A program made the position numbers and the translations under genes. Positions 52,142-64,000 of a DNA stretch of 64,000 nt are shown piece after piece. The notes under the pieces are model-generated. The model had not been told where the DNA came from. It made no database searches and worked only from the letters and a program-made list of their open reading frames with translations. Source of the DNA: Onchocerca volvulus (lineage: Eukaryota > Nematoda > Chromadorea > Rhabditida > Onchocercidae); contig HG738140.1 in NCBI GenBank assembly GCA_000499405.2, positions 6,866,158 to 6,930,157 on the forward strand. The letters are read 5' to 3'. Numbering within the stretch: the stretch's first letter is position 1; each line of letters starts with the position of its first letter.

Positions 52142-55100
52142 ATGAGTGATTCTAACAAACAGTTGATTAGGAGCCCAGCATGGAAAAATCCTCGTGACGT
52201 TATTAAGAAAGGAATCCATAGGAACAAGTAACATTGCTTGTGAAAATTGTTTTATAAATTTTGAATTTTTGCTGCACTAGATAAAATATTATTTATGAAA
52301 ATTGTCCAAAAATTTTCATAAATTTTAAGGTTCTTTTTATGATGTTGGAAACTTAAAATTTAATTCCAAAAAATTTTGTCTTTTTTTATACAATTTTTAC
52401 TTTTCACAATTTTATCAAAAATTTAAGCATGGATTAAAGTGATTTCCAATATTTTCAGACGAGGATCATCAGTTTCATCTTCGTCATCTTCATCGTCATC
52501 ATTAAAACAATTATTCGTTGATAATGAGGCAGATGCAGGATTTTCGATGCTTTCGACAAAAATATCGCAAGGAGCTGATTCGATTATTATAAATCCGTTT
52601 CGAGTATTTTTGATTTATCCTTTTTACTTCATCATTTGTCTTATTTATTTATTTCGTTCATATTTACTAATTTTATTTTTTAAGGGAACTTTGTTATCAA
52701 ATGATTCTATCAGAATCTCTGCAATTAATTTAAATTTGGAAAGCCATTAGAAACTAAAAAAAAAAAAGAAAAAAAAAGAAAAAAAACCAAAAAAGCCAGA
52801 AAAATGCATATTTTCTTTATCAGCTTACTGGAAAATAAATTATTTTATTTTACACCTGTTAGCTCACATTTAAGTTACGATTTATTATTTGATTAAATAA
52901 AGTTATATTTATGATATTTATCATACTGTATGCTACAGTGTGGTGGATATCATGGATATTCAATATCATAGCATATGCGTTACAGCGAGCATCCTGTAAA
53001 AAAATGTTCGGTCGAAATCCCATTCGGAAGAAAGTCGATGATGATAACAATAATATTTCATCGATGGTTGATTTAATCGCGGACAGTAATGCGTTGCAGG
53101 AATTTCCATCACTTGTTTTCGACAGGATGAAAGAAATTTCCATGCCTAAAGAAGTAGAAGCTGTAAGTTATAACTAATTTTTATGTCACATCTTTTTCAT
53201 TTAAAATTAATAATATTTATAACAACAGAAATTTTAATACAATGTTCATTCCAAGCACTTCATGTTTCTAAAGATTGAAATTTGTTTCAACCATTTTGTC
53301 TTCCCGTAATTTTCATGCTTTTTCCAAAAATTAATCGTGAAACTTACATTCCGTAAAGGGTAATGATTATAATTATTAATGATTGATCATTAATGATGGA
53401 TTTCTCATACCTAAAAATGATGATATTATTTTCGACATTATTGTCCATATACATTGCAGAAAAACACTACTATTTCCGCTAGCACTTCTACTACTTCCAC
53501 AATAGGATCACTTCCAGTTGATTTCTCAAGCATTGACGAATTCAGCTGTTCAACGCCGAAAAAGAAAGCTTTAAAGGTAGAAGAATTGAAGACAAAAGTG
53601 AATTCACTTCCAATTGATCTCCGACTTGGTCTTAAATTGCGCTTAGAATCACCGAAACGTTTCTTCTGGTTGGAAAAATCAAAACGATTCGGTAAAAATT
53701 TGAAAAGAAGTCATTTATAAGTTTAAGTAAGACGTATTTCCTAAAAACTCCAAAATATTGTGAAGTTGATAATTATTTAATTTTATGGTAATTAACTGAT
53801 TGTTGAGTATTTGATTCCAAGTTGTCTTTGGTCGGATATTCCCTAAAATTCAAGAAAAAGAAATTGTAAAAAAATTTATGGAAAAAGGAAAAATAAAGCA
53901 AGAAAAGGATTTATGAAGGAATTCGCGATGTCTATTTTTTCTAGTTGTAATTTTACTTTCAGTTTCATTAATTTTTTTGTTTTCCATATTTCAGCAGATT
54001 ATGATGATGCAATCAAATTGTTTTGTTCGTTGCAGACTGAAGGTAATGAGGTAAGGAAACTGAGAAATATAAAAAATCTGAAACTGTCAGCTGTATTTAA
54101 TAACGTAGTCAATAAAAAGTTTAAATATTATGTTTAATTATTTTGAATAGCATTATAAATGATCGTAAGTTCTATAATGTCTATTTTTTAGGCAGTTTAA
54201 TATGCATTATCCTGTTGATATCTTATTCGGATCGAAAATGATGTCGATCAATCACTCATAATTAATTTTGCTGAACATAATTAAGCGTTTTAACAAATGT
54301 AACTTTTCAGATAGAAGCAATTGGAAGGTCGGTCAGTAATATATCTAAATTTCTAGCCTGCACTCTTTATTGGCAGTTCCCGGATTTAGCTTGGCAGCCA
54401 TCATTTCCACGCGTAGACAACGATTCTCGTTTGATAACTGGGCGAAAACCTTCTGTGCCAAGTTTACATACACTTGGTGATTCATTGGTCGATGCACTAA
54501 CGATGCAGTGGTACGGTGAGACCAGTTATTAGCGAAGATTTTTTAAGCTTTGAGTCAGTTTTTGCTGCATGAATGGGTAGATATTTTATGTAACTTAATT
54601 TTTTGATCTAACAGGTTTTTATCATTTGAACAACTCTACCATTCATGGCGATTCGGAAAGCGATCGTATTTTTACGCCTGTTGTCCAACATATACGATAT
54701 TGTTTTGGAAAACTTCTAAAGGCATCGTTGAAGTAAATGAAAATTTAAGTGAAAGCGGTGAAAAATATAATTACCGAATTGTTGTAACACCTACCTCATA
54801 TGGTTTTCGTCAACAATTACGAGAAGAAGGTAATATTTGTTGAATTTTCTTTTAAGGATATAACTTCAATACCTATGTCATAGATTTTTCATGTATTTTA
54901 AATCAGTACGGATTGAAAATCTTGCCAAAAAAATGGCAAAATTCTCATGATGTTATCAATTATTAGAATGAATACATCATCGAGAAACATATATAGATTA
55001 TACATGTTTCTTGGTGATGATAAACGATAGCTATTTAGAAATGGCCATATTGAACAGATATACCATTTAATAAAACACTGTGATTTTAGGCATAAAATAT

Positions 55101-56857
55101 TCGATTCCATCTCGTCATTCACAAAATTCATCATCCAGACACTCATTTCTAAACGATAATAGTTTGTTAGATATCACCCAAAGTCAACCACTATTGATTT
55201 CTGATAATAAAAAAGAACAGTCATGGATATCATCAGATAGTTCGTTTTCTGGAATACGTGATGATTTTGTTTTAACATGCGATTCGAAGGAAAATCAAGT
55301 TGAAAGCGAAAATAAAAGCGGAACAAAAGAAAAAAATGACAAAGGAAGCGAAAGGTTGATAATAAAGCTATTTGATTTGGATTTCTTCAAAATATCTTAA
55401 TCGTATTTAGCTGTTCTGTAATATTTCCTTTATCTCTTATTAAATTTTTTTTTCTTATTAGATTTAAATTGATGGTTTTTAAAAAACCTTTTTTGCTTCC
55501 TTTTTTTGATTTTTTTTTTTTTTTTTTAAAGAGCGGAGGAACTATGAAAATAAATATTGCATAATAATTGAAACATTCTGAAAATTTTCGTAATAATAGC
55601 ATTTACGAGAAATCGGAATCAAACTAACAATATTATTCCCTTTTTGATCATTTTATCAAGCAGCCGCTCATCTTTTATATGGTTACATTGTTTACAAGCT
55701 TTATTACAGTTCGGATGACCTGAACAGCTCGAATGATACGGACAATGATGAGTGGCTTAGAGGAATAGGTATATCTCCGAGGAAAACCTTAAAGATTACG
55801 CGAAAGTAAATGAAATTTGTGATAGTGAAGATAATATTTGATAAATGATTTTTTTATTCTAATTTTTAAATGGGATCAATTTTTTTACTTTTATTCTAAT
55901 TTTTTATTTTTCTAAAAATAAAATCAAATTTTTCTACAACTTCGAAAAATCCATATTTATTAACAATGGCGAGAAATTCATTTTTGTTCATATCAAATTT
56001 TTTTACGGAAACTTTGTCTTGTAGTAAATCGATGATGTCAAATCATTCTCTGGATTATGAACGTTCATTATCTTTGGATCCAGATTTCATGGATGAAAAT
56101 AGAAAAAATGCAATTGTACTAAGTGATTTAGATAGTATTGCGGTAATTTCTACTTTTTATTTTTTATGCTTCTATTCTGAAAACTTTGAGAATGACTGTA
56201 ACATGAACTGCTATTAAATATACTTTTAAGGCTTTTTATAATATGATGACTACATCGAATTTCGGACGCGTTACAACTGGGCCACAGGCCGGCTTCCCAC
56301 CTACACTTTTGGCCAGGCAGCCTTTTCTAAATGCAGTATTGAAGAATTTGAAAGTAAGCATATTTGTTTGTCTTTTTTATCTCAGCGATTTTCAAAGTAT
56401 TTAAAAATTTTTATTCTGTAACTGATAGATAATTTTCCAGTGTCAGTATCGAGAGTTCACAAAAGATGGTGCTGATTTTTATGTTTGCGAATGGGATAAT
56501 GGTCCTATTATGCCTCATATGCTTTCAATGGTAAGCTTTAATAATCGTAATAACTGTTAGTAATCTTGGTGCAGTTTTGAGAATGAATTTACAGTAGAAA
56601 TAATTATGATGTATTATCTCCATTATAAACTTCGTTCTAAATTCATTCCCATAAGTTAATTTAAATAATCATAAAGATCTTTCTTACAGTTGGAAAATTT
56701 TCTTCGACACAGCTCAAAGCCGAACCAAGAAAATTCTATCACAGGTCAAATAAGTGGCCGCTTCAAATGTCCAGGAATGAATGATGCAGCTGGTCTTGAC
56801 GGAATGGCGAATTTCAGTAGTTTTGAATTTCGTCTTGGTTCTTTCTTCAAATCGTAG
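52142..56857 (+). CDS. DONSON: DONSON (downstream neighbour of SON), replication initiation factor
   Basis: Thirteen exons: 52142-52227, 52459-52603, 52986-53162, 53460-53691, 53995-54050, 54311-54510, 54615-54829, 55090-55354, 55710-55805, 56025-56142, 56231-56353, 56441-56530, 56690-56857. They close in frame as 656 residues. DONSON helps load GINS/CDC45 to build the CMG helicase. Matches to human DONSON run in order: LPIDLRLGLKLRLESPKRF, CTLYWQFPDLAWQPSFPRVD, FLSFEQLYHSW, SYFYACCPTYTILFW, TPTSYGFRQQLREEGIKYSIP, EWLRGIGISP, TTGPQAGFPPTLL, GPIMPHMLSMLENFL and ending GSFFKS. The N-terminus (poly-Ser, residues 30-42) and the linker between residues 395 and 480 are divergent. Exon 6 ends at TG before GTACGG, chosen by phase over a nearby GTGAG. 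The leader carries two uORFs. Confidence 0.93.
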
Positions 56858-58331
56858 TATTTGCTATTTTAACTATAATTCTTATGTCTTTCACCATTTA
56901 AACTTTCATGTAGAATGGATCTTTGTATCAATATAATTGGAATGCGGATGATGGCATCATACTGATGTACAGCACACGAAATGATTGAAGAGTATTGATG
57001 TTTATTGAAAATTAATCTGTAAATAACGGCTGGTAAATGAATTTAAAAGTCTAATATTACAATCATATATTGCTTACTAATCCTTTGTCATCATACATTC
57101 ACTTTATCCTGACTTCGTCGTTCTCTTGCAATACTAATCTTTTTTCGAAAAATGACATTGAATTCTCCGAAATAATCTCTTGTGTTTTTATCAAAGTACA
57201 TGATATTAATGCTATTTGCCTCCGAAAAAGTCATACAGCAAGAAATGGAATGTAAAATAATAAACATGGGATAACTTTCCCTCTGTTTTCCAGTTCGTCG
57301 TAATATCTCTTGTATTCAGTTGATTGCATTGATATTTGAGCAACCAGTAATAATTTCATAAATATTATATGCTTCTGCCAATTTTTTTTTTCTTTTGTTT
57401 TATTCTCTTTGAAAAATTATACACTTTTTTCAAATGTTAAATTTTATTTCCGATACGGGTGAATGATACGTGCTGTTTGCTATTAGAAGTATCATTCATA
57501 TCATTGTTGTATTCGAAACGCAAGAAAAAAACTTCCATCCAGTTATATTATTGTATGAGGTATTTTGTTCTTGAGCAAAATGTTTAATTTTTTGATTGCT
57601 TAATTCTTATTGTATTTCGATATATTTCTTTTTTTGTTTTTTTTTTTTTCTCTCAACTATTATATCATTGTTGGAAGCATATATGCATTGTATATGTTTC
57701 ATTATTTCGAATTGTATTCGTTTTTGTCATTTTGATAAGGTTGTTCTAATTAACGAATGTATTAGTCATTTCGTAATAATATTGTTTAACTACTTGTTTC
57801 TTGCTCTTCAAAAAATAAAGGAAGAAAATTCCGCGAATTTATTTAAACCATTAAAAGAGAAGAGGTACATGACTGATGTTAGCAGTGGAAAAGATCGCAG
57901 GTAAAGAAACTGATAATAAGTCAGTTATATCCAAAATAAATTTTAAAACAATGAAAGAGCAATTGATAAATCGACTAATATACTCAAGATCTGAATATAT
58001 TTTTTTAAATTACTAAGATTTCTTTGTCCGCTCAAATACAATATGTTGATTCCGAGTGGAAACAATATTAACTTGTTGCATTTATAATTTTATTTTACAA
58101 TCGTCACACATGAGAAAGCAATTTCGAGAATTTTTTCCCTCAATTTATATCATACAAACATTCTCTGGGAGATTATAGCACAAGAGATAATTTTAATTTC
58201 AGCAGATTAAAAAATCATGATCTTTCTATAAATTATCCAGGTAGTTCAAGTATAATCACAGCAGACAAATATGCAAATGCATCCTTAGTATAAATAATTA
58301 TAATTTATACTTTTTCATTTTTCATCGCTCA
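56858..58331. other. Convergent intergenic region
   Basis: Between the 3' ends of DONSON (+) and the four-transmembrane gene (-). Nothing coding is recognised. Confidence 0.55.
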
Positions 58332-62097
<3,766 letters not shown>

Positions 62098-64000
62098 TAA
62101 TTAAAATAATAGCCCATTTTCTCGATTATAAAATTGGAGATTAGCTCGAAGAGATTTGAATATACGATGGCATTTATTTTGTATCCATGGCGATGGTTAC
62201 ATTCCTGAAATAACAGCATATTATCAACATCGAATCAAGCATTACGGGCCTCATCAAATATCACAAGCTATTGTGAAAATTTGTTAGATTTGAGTAATTA
62301 GAAAGAAAAAAAATTGAAATAAATATTAGACTTGAATGAAATAAAATAGATTTGAATAGATAAATAGACTTGAATGGATGCCTAAATTAAAAATTAATTA
62401 TTGCATTGAAATAATTAATGGCAATGTTAGGCAAAACATTATTAATATTGCTGTTGATTGTCTAATTTTCAAAACTAATTTTTATAATTATTTTTGCTCA
62501 AAGAAGAACTTTTGATTGTAAAAATCATTTTTAATTTAAATTCGACTTAATCAGTGTTGCTACTATGATAACATCAACAAACTAGTTATGAATAATAAAA
62601 TCACAAATATTTTGATTTTGCTAAGATTTGAAGGAATAATTTAATTGAAAATGAAATATAAATATTCATATTTTATTTTCTCATTTAGCAATCATGATTT
62701 TAATTCACTTTTATGTCTTCCAGTTATCCAAATTGAATTTCACTTTTTTCGTACTCATTTTGCCTCTCCTTCTAATTTTTAAATAACAAATAAAATTTTT
62801 ACTTATAATTTTACTTCTTTTTCTACAATCAAATAATTATTTTCTCTGTTGCAATTTTCTTTTTTTTTTTTTTTTTATTAAAGAGAAACTAACACATTGA
62901 ATCTTTATGGTATATGTTTTTTGTTTGAAATAAAAATTCTTGCAAAAATGCAAATAAAAAAATAAAGCCTTGGAAAAGGAAAAAAAAGAATTCTCGAACA
63001 ATTTTACTAATTGATTATTTCTGAAGAATACGAAAAATTTGATCAAATCAGCAAAGAAATTTTTTAGAATCAAAATGTAAGATTGTTGTGGATGATAAGT
63101 TTTCGTTTTTTTAAATGAAAATTTTTGGGAGTATTTTTTTATTTTCTAAAATTTGTATGATTTGTTTGATAGCGAAAGCTATGAATCATTGCAAAATGTA
63201 AATGTTTAAGAGGTTGTTTTATAATTTAAAAAAAAAGATTTCAAAAAAAAAGTAATGAAAACGAAAGGGTTGTGAGCAATAAATTAAACACCGAAACGAA
63301 TAATGTATGATCCTTACCATAATCGTAAGGCTTTTTCCAATTGCCTGTTTATTAATTGTTTTTCGTACTTTAATCGTTTTTTCGTACTTTTTTGATTTGT
63401 AAATTTATTCCATAAATTTCTATTAAAATATTGTAAGTTTTCGTTTTTTTCCTCATTTTACTTTTTTTTTTTAAGCTTTATCTCAAAAGTTCAACATTTT
63501 TACTTTTTAGAAATAAGAAAATTCTCTTAATATTTAAATGTTTCATTTTATTTCTTATAAAAAATTTCAATAAATAAAAAAGTTATCAATGGAATAAGAA
63601 ATATGAAATTGAACATGGAAATTTGAAATGATAAATTGATTACATAAAGGATTATTATGTAAAAATAACAAATTATTATGCAATAATCTCATTATTATAT
63701 CATTATATTATCAAATAGCTATTATTGCGATAAATATAAAAATTTAACAATTCCATTAAATGCAAATATTCATGTTAACAAGAAAGAATTCTTCTGTACA
63801 AAAATTTGAATGAAACTCATTAAATTTTACAATTTAACAAATTATTGTGGAATAGTTTCATGATCATAGCATTAAATCACTAAATTGCAATTATTGCGAT
63901 TAATATAAAAATTTAATAATCATCAAATGAAAACAATCATATCAATGAAAGAAAAAGTTTTTTTTTTGAATAAATTTGAATGAAAATCTTTACTTTTGAT
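62098..64000. other. Upstream of the four-transmembrane gene to window end
   Basis: No gene recognised. AT-rich, with T and A runs. It presumably contains the promoter of the minus-strand gene that starts at 62097. Confidence 0.45.

Noticed and set aside
54512..54516. GTGAG donor near 54516 for DONSON exon 6
   Set aside because: It leaves the wrong phase for the next exon. The donor at 54511 gives the conserved reading frame.

Overview
The window is AT-rich, intron-rich eukaryotic DNA that reads as a nematode, most likely a filarial/spirurid (clade III) worm. The reasons are small exons with GT..AG introns and TTTCAG-type acceptors, candidate trans-splice acceptors just upstream of several start codons, a nematode-type DB cysteine domain protein, and a PKA catalytic subunit that reads like C. 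elegans KIN-1. The species assignment is inference. I assembled exons by hand from splice sites, reading phase and family similarity. Every complete gene model given here closes in frame.

Layout. 1-3180: no gene seen. 3181-18104 (+): kin-1, the PKA catalytic subunit, with three candidate alternative first exons that all splice in the same phase to one common exon. 18105-23605: intergenic, with simple repeats. 23606-25000 (+): a secreted, glutamine-rich DB-domain protein whose 5' end has been tandemly duplicated. 26118-29113 (-): NSUN4-type mitochondrial rRNA cytosine methyltransferase. 30721-33082 (+): tail-anchored ubiquitin-conjugating enzyme of the UBE2J1 type. 35916-38367 (-): TRMT10-type tRNA guanine-9 methyltransferase. 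39073-41219 (-): mitochondrial ribosomal protein L28. It lies about 700 bp upstream of TRMT10 on the same strand, so the pair could be an operon. 52142-56857 (+): DONSON, a replication-initiation factor. 58332-62097 (-): a small four-transmembrane protein that I do not recognise.

The accessory island is 44657-50324: a dead Helitron on the minus strand. It has a candidate 5'-TC end, a Rep-type (HUH/Y2) pseudogene with several frameshifts, no recognisable helicase half, and a 3' end with hairpins followed by CTAG. It is interrupted inside the HUH region by a 524-bp solo LTR (TGTC...GACA ends, 5-bp target duplication, TATA box, AATAAA, 25-bp tandem repeats in U3). An inverted fragment of a second Helitron N-terminus sits at the point where the helicase half should begin.

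No prokaryotic-type system, CRISPR array, rRNA or tRNA was found. NSUN4 and MRPL28 both act in mitochondrial ribosome biogenesis, and TRMT10 acts on tRNA. The other genes (kinase signalling, ERAD ubiquitination, DNA replication) are unrelated neighbours. The most interesting signals are the kin-1 alternative N-termini, the nested transposon, the duplicated signal-peptide start of the DB gene, and an intronic hairpin in kin-1.
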